Assembly (NCBI GenBank): GCA_017610385.1
Contig: JAFCCC010000006.1
Span: 1-38,394, forward strand
Length of the DNA: 38,394 nt
From: Candidatus Nanohalarchaeota archaeon
GTDB taxonomy: Archaea; Nanohalarchaeota; Nanosalinia; Nanosalinales; JAFCCC01
Reading direction: 5' to 3'
The position numbers were made by a program, and so were the translations under genes. The notes under the pieces are model-generated. The model had not been told where the DNA came from. It was given only the letters and a program-made list of their open reading frames with translations, and made no database searches. Shown here in pieces: positions 14,847 to 22,801 of the stretch (positions are counted from its first letter, which is position 1; each line of letters starts with the position of its first letter).

Positions 14847-15833
14847 TTATGGAATTGTAATTTTTTCTAAAATTTGAGTAATAATATTATCAACAGTTAT
14901 ACCTTCTGCTTCAGCTTCATATGTCAATAACATTCTATGTCGTAATACTTCATAAGCAATAGAAACAACATCTTCTGGTTTTACATAACCTCGACCATAT
15001 AACATAGCATGGGCCTTTGCAGCCAAAACAAGCCATAATGACGCCCTCGGAGATGCACCATATTCAATATACTCTTTAATATCAAGACCATATTTTTCTG
15101 GATGTCTACTAGCATCTACGAGTTCTGCAACATATTCTTTGATTTTTCTATCAGCATAAATCTTCAGATTGAATTGCTGTATCTCAAGTATGTCTTTTGA
15201 AGAAAGTAATTTTGAAACATGATGAACCAGTCCTTCAGTAAATCTCTCAATAATTTCTATCTCATCTTCTTTTTTTGGGTAACGAATAAGAAGTTTGAAC
15301 ATGAATCGATCAACTTGCGCTTCTGGAAGCTTATATGTTCCTTCACTTTCAATAGGATTTTGCGTTGCTAAAACCATAAATGGTTTTTCTAGTTGTATTG
15401 TATCTCCCTGAATACTTACTTGTTTCTCTTGCATAGCTTCAAGTAAAGCAGATTGTACTTTTGGTGGCGCGCGGTTTATTTCATCAGCAAGAACAAAATT
15501 TGTAAAGATAGGTCCTTTCACCGTTTTAAATGAAATATCTCTATGATCATAGATTTTTGTTCCAGTAATATCTGCTGGTAATAAATCTGGAGTAAATTGT
15601 AGTCTTACAAATCCACAGTCAAGACATTCTGAAAGTGTTTTTATCATCAAGGTCTTTGCAAGACCTGGAACGCCTTCAATAAGAACGTGTCCGTTAGAAA
15701 CTAGTGCTATAAGAAGCTTTTCAACAATGTCTTCTTGCCCCACAATTATCTTACTAATTTCAGCATGTACTTCTCTCAATTTTTTTGAATAATCTTCTGC
15801 TTGAATGTTTAATTCTTGAATTTCTTTGTTCAT
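14847..15833 (-). CDS. MoxR-family AAA+ ATPase
   Basis: The 328-residue protein has Walker A GVPGLAKT (54-61), Walker B FVLADEIN (D117, E118), the following RAPPKVQSALLEAMQEKQVS segment and sensor 1 VLATQNPIESEGTY. The C-terminal lid includes EYGASPRASLWLVLAAKAHA. MoxR ATPases act as chaperones for VWA-domain partners, and the genes downstream are exactly these partners. It is the first large gene of the operon. A 12-codon mini-ORF overlaps its ATG, and AT-rich TATA-like boxes lie at about 15911-15925 and 15950-15960. Confidence 0.95.
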   Translation of the reverse strand: MNKEIQELNIQAEDYSKKLREVHAEISKIIVGQEDIVEKLLIALVSNGHVLIEGVPGLAKTLMIKTLSECLDCGFVRLQFTPDLLPADITGTKIYDHRDISFKTVKGPIFTNFVLADEINRAPPKVQSALLEAMQEKQVSIQGDTIQLEKPFMVLATQNPIESEGTYKLPEAQVDRFMFKLLIRYPKKEDEIEIIERFTEGLVHHVSKLLSSKDILEIQQFNLKIYADRKIKEYVAELVDASRHPEKYGLDIKEYIEYGASPRASLWLVLAAKAHAMLYGRGYVKPEDVVSIAYEVLRHRMLLTYEAEAEGITVDNIITQILEKITIP

Positions 15834-15868
15834 TTTATGACCTTCAATAAACTAACTGCTTTTTCCAT
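15830..15868 (-). CDS. Possible 12-aa leader ORF overlapping the MoxR start
   Basis: ATG 15868 opens a 12-codon frame, MEKAVSLLKVIK, whose TGA overlaps the MoxR ATG (ATGA). AAGGCG lies three bases upstream. The overlap could couple MoxR translation to the leader. Such a short frame could be chance. Confidence 0.3.
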   Translation of the reverse strand: MEKAVSLLKVIK

Positions 15869-16019
15869 AACGCCTTAATCAGTCCTTTTGTATTACTCAT
15901 AACTTTTGTTTTAATTATAAAATTTCAGTTATAAGGTGTACCAAATTCATAAATTTTTATAGACCTATTTTTATTCCATAATATTTAAAATTTGTGCATA
16001 CCCTCCATGAAATAAGAAC

Positions 16020-16400
16020 TTAAAGGCAGGTTTCTGTTTCAGAGCAACTTTTACAGAGTCCTCTAACTTCTATTTGAAAACTAGAGATAGATCCAGGTAT
16101 TTTATCTTTCAAGAAATCTAATGACTCCACATCAAAATGAATTAGTTTCCCGGTTTTTTCACAAATAAAATGACAATGGCTCCTTTTTTCTTTAGAATAA
16201 ACCAAACTATTATTACAATTATAAGAATAAATGCTTCTTAGTTCTCTCAGATGTTTAAGAAACCGATATATCGTGGCTAAACCAATTTTATTATCTATTT
16301 TTCTAACTTTATTATAAAGTTCTTCTGCAGTAAAGAAACTATTGAAATTATTAATTTCTTTTTGAATTATTTTCTTCTGTTTGGTGTTTCGTGTTTTCAT
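16020..16400 (-). CDS. Fur-family metal-responsive repressor (Zur-like)
   Basis: The 126-residue product has the Fur fold. A short N-terminal winged helix contains FFTAEELYNKVRKIDNKIGL and the recognition helix ATIYRFLKHLREL. A metal-binding part follows, with SHCHFICEKTGKLIHFD and the Cys pair GLCKSC near the end. The HCHFIC segment and the C-terminal cysteines would hold structural and sensory zinc. It is divergent from the ZnuABC-type operon, with only 59 bases between the start codons, so it very likely represses that operon and itself. Zinc (Zur) is favoured over iron because of this neighbourhood. Confidence 0.88.
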   Translation of the reverse strand: MKTRNTKQKKIIQKEINNFNSFFTAEELYNKVRKIDNKIGLATIYRFLKHLRELRSIYSYNCNNSLVYSKEKRSHCHFICEKTGKLIHFDVESLDFLKDKIPGSISSFQIEVRGLCKSCSETETCL

Positions 16401-16426
16401 TCTTATTGAGAATGGAAGTCAGTAAT

Positions 16427-16449
16427 ATTTATAAGATTGAGTTATAAAT
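16427..16449. promoter_or_regulatory. Divergent promoter with inverted repeat, putative Zur site
   Basis: ATTTATAA-N7-TTATAAAT is a perfect inverted repeat with 8-bp arms. Each arm is also a TATA box at a fitting distance from one of the two starts: the left arm about 26 bases before ATG 16460 (leaderless transcript), the right arm about 42 bases before ATG 16400 on the other strand. A repressor bound here would block both promoters. Confidence 0.55.
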
Positions 16450-16459
16450 GAAGTAAAGA

Positions 16460-17398
16460 ATGGTCATAAAAACAAAATACATAATATCTCTTGGAATTTT
16501 AATCTTGATTATATTTTTTGTTGGGTTTTTTATAAATTATCAACATACGCCGTATCAACAAGAAAATACACTACAAAATCAAGATAAATTAAATGTAATA
16601 GTTAGTATTCTGCCACAAAAAAACTTTGTAAAACATGTTGGTGGAAATTACACCAATGTAAAAGAACTAATTCCGCCAGGGGGAAGTCCTGCAACGTACG
16701 AACCAAGACCAAGTGATTTAATAAATGTAGAAAAAGCAGACATTTATTTTAGAATCGGGTATATCCCTTTTGAGAAATCTCATATTGCCAAATTTGCAGA
16801 TCTGAATCCAAATATGGAAATAATAGACACTTCAAAGAATGTAAAATTAAGATATTTTGGTGGCTCTGAAAATTATACAGAAAATTCTAATGAGACAGCA
16901 CAGTTAAATGAAATTGATCCACACATATGGCTTTCTACTATAGAAGTTAAAAAACAAATTGATATAATTGCAGATACACTCTCTAAAAAAGATCCTAAGA
17001 ATTCTGCGGAATATATACAAAATGCAGAGAATTTCAAAAAAGAATTAGATACGCTACACAAAGAAATAGCGACAAAATTTAGAGAATTAAAAATAAATAA
17101 ATTTTTGGTGTTTCATCCTGCCTGGAGTTATTTTGCAAATGAATACGGATTAAAACAAATAGAGATAGAACAATATGGAAAAGAACCAACAGTAGAACAT
17201 TTACAGTACATAATAGATAAAGCAAAAGAAGATAATATCAAGGTTATTTTTGTTCAGTCTCAATTCAATAAAGAAATTGCAAAATCCATTGCAGAAGAAG
17301 TTGGGGCTACAGTGGTTTCCATTGATCCTCTTTCTGAGGATTACATAAATAATCTTAGAACTGTAGCAATTACAATTAGCAGTTATTTGAGCAAATAA
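16460..17398 (+). CDS. znuA: Zinc/manganese ABC transporter substrate-binding protein (ZnuA-like)
   Basis: The 312-residue protein has an N-terminal membrane anchor or signal (about 7-25) and the ZnuA/TroA cluster A-I fold. Expected metal ligands are H155 (EIDPHIW), H219 (LVFHPAWSYF) and an acidic residue at D289 (VSIDPLSEDY). The first ligand, usually His in PHxYEP, is replaced: the motif reads GGSPATYEPRPSD, with A78 in the His position. The His-rich loop usual between sites one and two is also poor in His. The protein therefore binds metal with three protein ligands or a different set. It heads a three-gene uptake operon. Confidence 0.92.
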   Translation: MVIKTKYIISLGILILIIFFVGFFINYQHTPYQQENTLQNQDKLNVIVSILPQKNFVKHVGGNYTNVKELIPPGGSPATYEPRPSDLINVEKADIYFRIGYIPFEKSHIAKFADLNPNMEIIDTSKNVKLRYFGGSENYTENSNETAQLNEIDPHIWLSTIEVKKQIDIIADTLSKKDPKNSAEYIQNAENFKKELDTLHKEIATKFRELKINKFLVFHPAWSYFANEYGLKQIEIEQYGKEPTVEHLQYIIDKAKEDNIKVIFVQSQFNKEIAKSIAEEVGATVVSIDPLSEDYINNLRTVAITISSYLSK

Positions 17399-17466
17399 AG
17401 AAAAATTTGAACAAAGACAGAGAATGCGAATACACAAAAGAACATAATACTAAAGTGATAGGCAAA

Positions 17467-18171
17467 ATGAAAAGAAAAGAGATACTTAAAATAAGTAATG
17501 TTTCATTTAGTTATAATAAAACTGAACTTTTAAAGAATATTAATTTTTCAATATATGAAGATGACTTCTTAGGAATAATTGGTCCAAATGGTGGAGGAAA
17601 AACAACTCTTCTGAAACTTATTTTAGGTCTATTAAAACCGAAAACCGGAAAAATTACCATTTTTGGTAAAAGTCCTGTCAAAAATAGAGAAAAAGTGGGT
17701 TATCTTTCACAATTCAAAGATGTTGATTTTGATTTTCCAATAACTGCTTTTGAAATTGTAATGCTAAGTAGAGTAGGCAAAAATCTGATTAAAAGATATA
17801 ATGATAGAGACAAACAAGCAGCGGAAAAAGCACTTAAAAAACTGAAAATTTGGGATTTGCGCTCTAAGAAACTTAATGAACTTTCGGGGGGAGAAAAACA
17901 AAGGGTTTTCGTTGCAAGAGCACTTGCAAATGATCCAAAAATCCTTATTTTAGATGAACCAACAGCGAATCTTGATATGCATATTCAGAGGGAGTTATAT
18001 GAAATTTTAAAAGAATTGAACAAGAAGATTGCAATTGTTATTGTAGATCATGATCTAGGAATGTTGGCGAAATATAGCAAAGAAGTTGTCTGTGTTAACA
18101 AATGTAAAACTCACGCTACACGATATCATAAAGCAGATTCACTAAGAATGAAGGAGATGTGTGATGTTTGA
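17467..18171 (+). CDS. znuC: Zinc/manganese ABC transporter ATPase (ZnuC-like)
   Basis: The 234-residue ATPase has Walker A GPNGGGKT (39-46), signature LSGGEKQR (from about 139), Walker B ILILDEP (about 159-165) and the switch His in IVDHD. It powers metal import through ZnuB. I chose ATG 17467 because it follows GTGATAGG and begins at the normal family N-terminus; a TTG frame start at 17407 would add 20 unrelated residues. The C-terminus has two Cys and two His (CVNKCKTHATRYH), which might bind metal. It overlaps the znuB start by eight bases. Confidence 0.94.
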   Translation: MKRKEILKISNVSFSYNKTELLKNINFSIYEDDFLGIIGPNGGGKTTLLKLILGLLKPKTGKITIFGKSPVKNREKVGYLSQFKDVDFDFPITAFEIVMLSRVGKNLIKRYNDRDKQAAEKALKKLKIWDLRSKKLNELSGGEKQRVFVARALANDPKILILDEPTANLDMHIQRELYEILKELNKKIAIVIVDHDLGMLAKYSKEVVCVNKCKTHATRYHKADSLRMKEMCDV

Positions 18172-18973
18172 GGCCATACAATATCAATTCTTTCAAAATG
18201 CATTGATTATCTCTGTGCTTGCCTCTCTTGCCGCAGGTATGATCGGAACATATATTGTAGTTAAAAGAATATCTTTAATTTCAGGGAGTATTGCGCATGC
18301 GGCGTTCGGAGGGCTTGGAATTAGCTATTATCTTGGGTATAATCCTCTTTTTGGAGGTGTTATTTTTAGTTTAATATCTGCAGTTATTATTGCTTTATTC
18401 AGAAAAAAATCCAAAAACAGACTAGACACACTACTTAGTTTTTTGTGGGCAACGGGAATGGCCATTGGATTGGTGTTCATTTTTTTAACACCGGGATACG
18501 CAACGAACTTATTTACTTACTTATTCGGAAATATCTTGCTTACTTCGACGTCAGATATTATAACAATATTCCTTTTAGATGTTTTGATTTTGGGAACTGT
18601 TTTTCTAATGTATAATTCATTTCTTTCAGTCATATTTGACGAGGAATACTCAGAAACAAGAAATATGCCAGTCACTTTTGTTAATATTATCCTTTTCTCG
18701 CTTATTGCATTAACGATTATTGCCACAATAAGAGTTGTAGGTATCATTCTAATGATAGCCATTCTTACGATTCCTGCTGCAACAGCGCAATTATTCCACA
18801 AAACTGTTAAAAAAATCATGATAACGTCTTTTTTAATTACTTTATTTTCAACTATTGCGGGCTTATTTATTTCATATTATTTTAATTTCGCGACTGGGCC
18901 GATTATCGTCCTAATAATCGCTTTTATTTATGTTATTTCACTATTTTTATCTAAATTGAATGTAACATCATAA
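18164..18973 (+). CDS. znuB: Zinc/manganese ABC transporter permease (ZnuB-like)
   Basis: The 269-residue protein has about eight membrane helices of the ABC-3 permease family. Family features are the early GTYIVVKRISLISGSIAHAA segment, the DTLLSFLWATGMAIGLVF helix and the late VVGIILMIAILTIPAATAQL helix that contacts the ATPase. The ATG at 18164 has a GGAG site upstream inside znuC; a GTG directly before it is an alternative start. It completes the metal uptake operon controlled by the Fur-family gene. Confidence 0.94.
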   Translation: MFEAIQYQFFQNALIISVLASLAAGMIGTYIVVKRISLISGSIAHAAFGGLGISYYLGYNPLFGGVIFSLISAVIIALFRKKSKNRLDTLLSFLWATGMAIGLVFIFLTPGYATNLFTYLFGNILLTSTSDIITIFLLDVLILGTVFLMYNSFLSVIFDEEYSETRNMPVTFVNIILFSLIALTIIATIRVVGIILMIAILTIPAATAQLFHKTVKKIMITSFLITLFSTIAGLFISYYFNFATGPIIVLIIAFIYVISLFLSKLNVTS

Positions 18974-19058
18974 TTAAGAAAAAATAGTATTAATTGAAGC
19001 AACAAGGTCTAGTTAATCTTTACTATTATGAAAAGTCACCGTAAACTATTTAAATCAA

Positions 19059-19079
19059 TAGTGACTAAAATAATCACTA
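19059..19079. promoter_or_regulatory. Dyad upstream of the first thioredoxin gene
   Basis: TAGTGA-N9-TCACTA is a perfect inverted repeat lying between a TATA-like TATTTAAATC (about 19047-19056) and ATG 19094. Its position at the transcription start fits an operator for a repressor, perhaps a redox-responsive one. Confidence 0.4.
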
Positions 19080-19093
19080 CTACCGTAGAGAAG

Positions 19094-19513
19094 ATGGATA
19101 TGAATGATTTGGAAGAAATTAGAAAACGAAAAATGGAAGAACTAAAGAACAAATTGAGACCACATCACACCAAAATAAAAATTGAGGTAACTGATAGTAA
19201 TTTTGAAGAAGAAGTAATAAAACAAAGTAAAAATGCTTTAATTATTGTTGATTTTTGGGCCAGTTGGTGTATGCCATGTAAAATGCTGAGCCCAATTTTA
19301 GAAAAAATTGCAGAAGAACATAAAGGAAAAATTACTTTGGCTAAATTAGATGTTGATAGAAATCCAAGAATGAGCCAAAAATACAGGATAAATGGCATTC
19401 CCGCAGTTAAACTTTTTAAAAACGGAAAACTTGTTGATGAATTCGTGGGAGCATTACCAGAAGAACAAGTAAGAAGATATATTGATAAACACATAAATAG
19501 TGATTTACAGTAA
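19094..19513 (+). CDS. Thioredoxin with N-terminal helical extension
   Basis: The 139-residue product has a thioredoxin fold with active site WCMPC in IIVDFWASWCMPCKMLSP and cis-Pro in NGIPAVKLF. An N-terminal helix of about 30 residues, DLEEIRKRKMEELKNKLR, precedes it and resembles extensions seen in DPANN small proteins. ATG 19094 was chosen because it lies downstream of the TATA-like box and dyad; a frame from 19028 would begin upstream of them. ATG 19100 is a second possibility. It reduces protein disulfides and probably receives electrons from the TrxB-like reductase encoded 0.8 kb downstream. Confidence 0.92.
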   Translation: MDMNDLEEIRKRKMEELKNKLRPHHTKIKIEVTDSNFEEEVIKQSKNALIIVDFWASWCMPCKMLSPILEKIAEEHKGKITLAKLDVDRNPRMSQKYRINGIPAVKLFKNGKLVDEFVGALPEEQVRRYIDKHINSDLQ

Positions 19514-19547
19514 AAATTATCACAGAAAAAAATAACTAAATAAGGCG

Positions 19548-19856
19548 ATAAAAACGGTAAGAATAGACGAAGCAAATTGTATCGGCTGTGGAATTTGTCA
19601 GAGCATATGCCCTGCGGGATTTGAAATAATTAATGGAAAATCAAAAGTAAAAGATGATAAGGCAGATTGTATTCAAGAGGCCGCTAAACAGTGTCCTAGA
19701 AATGCGATTATACTTGATGAAAAAGAAAAAAGAAGTGAAAAATCTACAACTACTGTAAAAGAAGAAACACCTATTGGAACTGCTTGGGGTGAAAGAAGGG
19801 TTTTCGGAATGCGTAACAGAAGACGGTTGCGTGGTTTTGGAAGAAATAGAAGATAA
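19548..19856 (+). CDS. 4Fe-4S ferredoxin with Arg-rich tail; apparent ATA start
   Basis: The frame encodes a monocluster ferredoxin: RIDEANCIGCGICQSICPAG, then ADCIQEAAKQCPRNAI, with cluster ligands in CxxCxxC and the later CP. The C-terminal part is unusual, ending in arginine-rich RNRRRLRGFGRNRR. No ATG, GTG or TTG lies between the upstream in-frame stop and the conserved start region. The codon at the expected initiator position is ATA (19548-19550), followed by AAA ACG GTA, as in MK-type ferredoxin starts, with AAGG four bases upstream. ATA may be a real rare start, a point mutation or a sequence error. A relative lies at 37779-38057. It sits between two thioredoxin genes. Confidence 0.8.
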   Translation: MKTVRIDEANCIGCGICQSICPAGFEIINGKSKVKDDKADCIQEAAKQCPRNAIILDEKEKRSEKSTTTVKEETPIGTAWGERRVFGMRNRRRLRGFGRNRR

Positions 19857-19995
19857 TTAAATAAACTAAATCAGAGTGCAATCATAAAAAATACAAACGT
19901 AAAAATATAGCGTTCATAGATCTACCTAATTCAATAAGTAATTAAACTAAATGGAGGTTAATCTATATCAGAAAATAAATAGGAGGAAAAATAAA

Positions 19996-20334
19996 ATGTC
20001 AAAAACAATAGAAATAACATCTGAAAACTTTAAAGAAAAGGTTCTTGATTCAAAGATTCCAGTATTAGTAGATTTTTGGGCCCCTTGGTGCCAACCATGT
20101 CTAATGATGGCCCCCGGTCTAGAAGACCTATCAGAAGAATTAGATGGCAAATTAAAAATAGGCAAACTAAACACAGAAATTCCAGAAAATCAAATGCTTG
20201 CCATACAATATCAAATTAGAAGTATCCCAAACATGAAACTTTTCAAAGACGGAAAAATAATTCAAGAATTCATTGGTTTGCGTCCTAAAGAAATATTGAA
20301 AGCAGAATTAGAAAAAGAGATTGATTTAACTTAA
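19996..20334 (+). CDS. trxA: Thioredoxin
   Basis: The 112-residue protein is a plain thioredoxin with active site WCQPC in VDFWAPWCQPCLMMAP and cis-Pro in RSIPNMKLF. ATG 19996 follows a near-perfect AGGAGG site; an upstream ATG at 19951 in the same frame lacks one. It lies 16 bases before the reductase gene, so the two form a thioredoxin system. The CQPC centre differs from CMPC in the first thioredoxin, so the two may differ in redox potential or partners. Confidence 0.95.
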   Translation: MSKTIEITSENFKEKVLDSKIPVLVDFWAPWCQPCLMMAPGLEDLSEELDGKLKIGKLNTEIPENQMLAIQYQIRSIPNMKLFKDGKIIQEFIGLRPKEILKAELEKEIDLT

Positions 20335-20350
20335 AAATACGTGGTGAAAA

Positions 20351-21256
20351 ATGAAAGAGAACGTTTATGACGTAATTATAGTTGGGGCAGGACCTGCTGG
20401 CTTAACTGCAGCGATCTACTCTGGAAGGTATTTATTAAATACTTTAGTTATTGGTGAATTAGATGGTGGAACAATATCTGAAGCCTACGAAGTATGTAAT
20501 TTTCCTACATATCCAAATATTAGTGGAATGGATCTAAGCCTAAAGATGTTAGAACAAGTAAAAAAATTAGGAATTGAAATAAAACACGAAATAGTTGAGG
20601 ATATTAAATCAAAAGAAAATTTTGAAATTAAAACAAACAATGCTACGTATAAATCTAAAAAAATTATTTTGGCTATAGGTCGAGAAAAAAGAAAATTGGG
20701 TCTTAAAAATGAAAAAGAGCTTTTGGGTAGAGGAATTAGTTATTGTGCAACGTGTGATGCGGGATTTTATAGAGATAAAATAGTGTCTGTTATTGGTGGA
20801 AGTAATGCGGCATTAACTGCCGCTTTATTACTGTCTAAATATGCAGAAAAAGTTTATATCATATATAGAAAAGAAAAATTCTTTAGGGCCGAACCTGCAT
20901 GGGTAAAACAAGTTGAAAGCAATAAAAAAATCATCTCTATTTTTAATTCAAATATAATAAAAATCAACGGTACAGAACAAGTAGAAAGCATTGTCTTAGA
21001 TACTAATAAAGAATTAACAGTTGACGGCATTTTTGTGGAAATCGGATCAGAACCGAATACAAAACTTGCTAATCAACTAAAGTTGAAATTGGAAAAAGAT
21101 TATATAATAGTAGATAAATTTCAAAAAACATCCTTGACTGGTGTTTTCGCGGCAGGGGATATTACAAACAACTCCTTGAAACAAGTTATAACTGCTTGCG
21201 GAGAAGGTGCTATTGCAGCTAATTCTGCTTATGAAGAAATAGTTAAAGGTAATTAA
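20351..21256 (+). CDS. trxB: Thioredoxin reductase
   Basis: The 301-residue flavoprotein has the FAD-binding IIVGAGPAGLTAAIYSGRY at the N-terminus, the redox-active disulfide C132-A-T-C135 in SYCATCDAGF, the second Rossmann motif VIGGSNAALTAALLL, and the closing GVFAAGDITNNSLKQVITA for FAD. The NADPH-phosphate region reads YRKEKFFRA, which keeps Arg and Lys in part of the usual HRRxxxR; cofactor preference is therefore not certain. GTGGTG lies upstream of the ATG. The enzyme reduces the neighbouring thioredoxins in the cytoplasm. Confidence 0.95.
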   Translation: MKENVYDVIIVGAGPAGLTAAIYSGRYLLNTLVIGELDGGTISEAYEVCNFPTYPNISGMDLSLKMLEQVKKLGIEIKHEIVEDIKSKENFEIKTNNATYKSKKIILAIGREKRKLGLKNEKELLGRGISYCATCDAGFYRDKIVSVIGGSNAALTAALLLSKYAEKVYIIYRKEKFFRAEPAWVKQVESNKKIISIFNSNIIKINGTEQVESIVLDTNKELTVDGIFVEIGSEPNTKLANQLKLKLEKDYIIVDKFQKTSLTGVFAAGDITNNSLKQVITACGEGAIAANSAYEEIVKGN

Positions 21257-21257
21257 A

Positions 21258-22481
21258 ATGTCTATATTTAATAATATCACAAGAAATTTAGAAAAAGTAT
21301 CTGACTATCTAAACTTAACAGATTCTGAAAAAGAATTGTTACTAAAACACAAAACAATTCATAAAGCGAGATTAATTGTTAATAAAAAATCATATGATGC
21401 ATGGAGAATTATCCATAATGATTCCCTTGGTCCTGGAAAAGGGGGAATACGATTTCATCCAAATGTTTCTGAAGATGAAGTTAGATCTTTGTCTTTTTGG
21501 ATGAGTTTGAAAAATTCTTTAGCAGGATTACCATATGGTGGTGCTAAGGGTGGAGTAAAAATTAATTCCAAAGAATTAAGCGAAAAAGAGAGTGAGGCCG
21601 TTGCTAGGGCGTACATACAATCATTTCATACAGATATTGGCGAAAATAAGGACATTCCTGCACCAGATGTTTATACTAATCCAAAAATAATGGGTTGGAT
21701 GCTTGACGAATTTGAGAAAATAACAGGCAGACACGAACCAGGAGTCATAACTGGAAAACCAATTGAATTAGGTGGGTGTGTACTACGAGGAGATGCCACC
21801 TCAAAAGGAGGCAAGATCATACTTGATCTTTTCCTTGAAAACATAAATAAAAGGGCGGAAGATACATCAGTAATTGTTCAAGGATTTGGTAACGCAGGAA
21901 TGAACATTGCAAAAATGCTCCATAACGGCGGTTATACAGTAATTGGTGTTAGCGACAGTAAAGGAGGCATTTTTAATGAAAATGGTTTGGATATCAACAA
22001 GATAATTCAAACTAAGAAAGAACTTAGCACAGTAACACAATATGCAGATGCGAAACAAGTAACCAATAAAGACTTATTAGAACTGAAAACAGATGTATTG
22101 GTTTTAGCAGCACTGGAGAATCAAATAACAAAAGAAAATGCAAATGAAATAAAAGCTAAAAACATTCTGGAATTAGCTAATGGACCAATAACTTCTGAGG
22201 CAGATGACATTCTAAATGAAAAGGGAATCATTGTAATTCCAGATATATTAGCGAATTCAGGAGGAGTAATTGTTAGTTATTGTGAATGGGTACAAAATAA
22301 AACAGGACATATTTTTTCAAAAGACTATATGGAGAACATTCTCAAAGAGAAATTACTTCATTCATTCAATGGAACATACGAACTATACACGAAAGAAAAA
22401 GATTTTAGTATGAGAAATGCGGCGTATGTTATTGCGCTGAAAAGAATATTAAACGCAGAAAGAGCAAGAGATAATTTATAG
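21258..22481 (+). CDS. Glu/Leu/Phe/Val dehydrogenase (glutamate dehydrogenase-like)
   Basis: The 407-residue enzyme carries out oxidative deamination or reductive amination of an amino acid with NAD(P). The substrate domain contains GPGKGGIRFHP, then MSLKNSLAGLPYGGAKGGV, in which K97 is the catalytic lysine, and the nucleotide domain has VQGFGNAGMN. The C-terminal ILANSGGVIVSYCEWVQNK is family-typical. Length fits hexameric GDH. Specificity for Glu is likely but not proven. It begins one base after trxB stops and continues the redox operon, so it may supply or use reduced cofactor. Confidence 0.94.
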   Translation: MSIFNNITRNLEKVSDYLNLTDSEKELLLKHKTIHKARLIVNKKSYDAWRIIHNDSLGPGKGGIRFHPNVSEDEVRSLSFWMSLKNSLAGLPYGGAKGGVKINSKELSEKESEAVARAYIQSFHTDIGENKDIPAPDVYTNPKIMGWMLDEFEKITGRHEPGVITGKPIELGGCVLRGDATSKGGKIILDLFLENINKRAEDTSVIVQGFGNAGMNIAKMLHNGGYTVIGVSDSKGGIFNENGLDINKIIQTKKELSTVTQYADAKQVTNKDLLELKTDVLVLAALENQITKENANEIKAKNILELANGPITSEADDILNEKGIIVIPDILANSGGVIVSYCEWVQNKTGHIFSKDYMENILKEKLLHSFNGTYELYTKEKDFSMRNAAYVIALKRILNAERARDNL

Positions 22482-22497
22482 AGTTGGTGAATTTAAA

Positions 22498-22800
22498 ATG
22501 GATCAGATTCCAAAAGAAATAATTGAAAAAGAACTATCTAAAATTATGCATCCTGAAATAAATTTCAGTTTAGTGAAATTAAGTATGATAAAGAATATAG
22601 AAATAAAAGAAAACCTAGTTTCACTTACATTAAAACTTCCGTTTTTAGCGGTTCCAATTAAAGAGGATCTTATTAATAGCATAAAAGAATCAATAACAAA
22701 CATTAACCAAAATCTGCAAAGTAAGATATCTATTTTGCAAATGAGTGAAAAAGAAAGGCGTGACTTTGTGGAACTTGCGCGAGAGGGATGGAAAATTTAA
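22498..22800 (+). CDS. MIP18/DUF59-type Fe-S assembly protein
   Basis: The 100-residue product matches the MIP18 (DUF59) domain found in SufT and the N-terminus of Mrp. IMHPEINFSLVKLSMIKNIE corresponds to the DPE-x-x-x-I-V-x-LGLI block, and it has the following beta strand and VPIKEDLINSIKESI helix. The usual catalytic-looking Cys is not present. GGTGAATTTAA precedes the ATG. Its place among ferredoxin, thioredoxin and glutaredoxin-like genes fits a role in Fe-S cluster handling, which remains an inference. Confidence 0.8.
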   Translation: MDQIPKEIIEKELSKIMHPEINFSLVKLSMIKNIEIKENLVSLTLKLPFLAVPIKEDLINSIKESITNINQNLQSKISILQMSEKERRDFVELAREGWKI

Positions 22801-22801
22801 A

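Noticed and set aside
17407-17466. Extended N-terminus of the ZnuC-like ATPase from a TTG start
   Set aside because: The extra 20 residues do not belong to the family and ATG 17467 has a better ribosome site.
20351-21256. TrxB as an enzyme that cannot use NADPH
   Set aside because: YRKEKFFRA differs from HRRxxxR but still keeps basic residues; too weak to claim a cofactor change.
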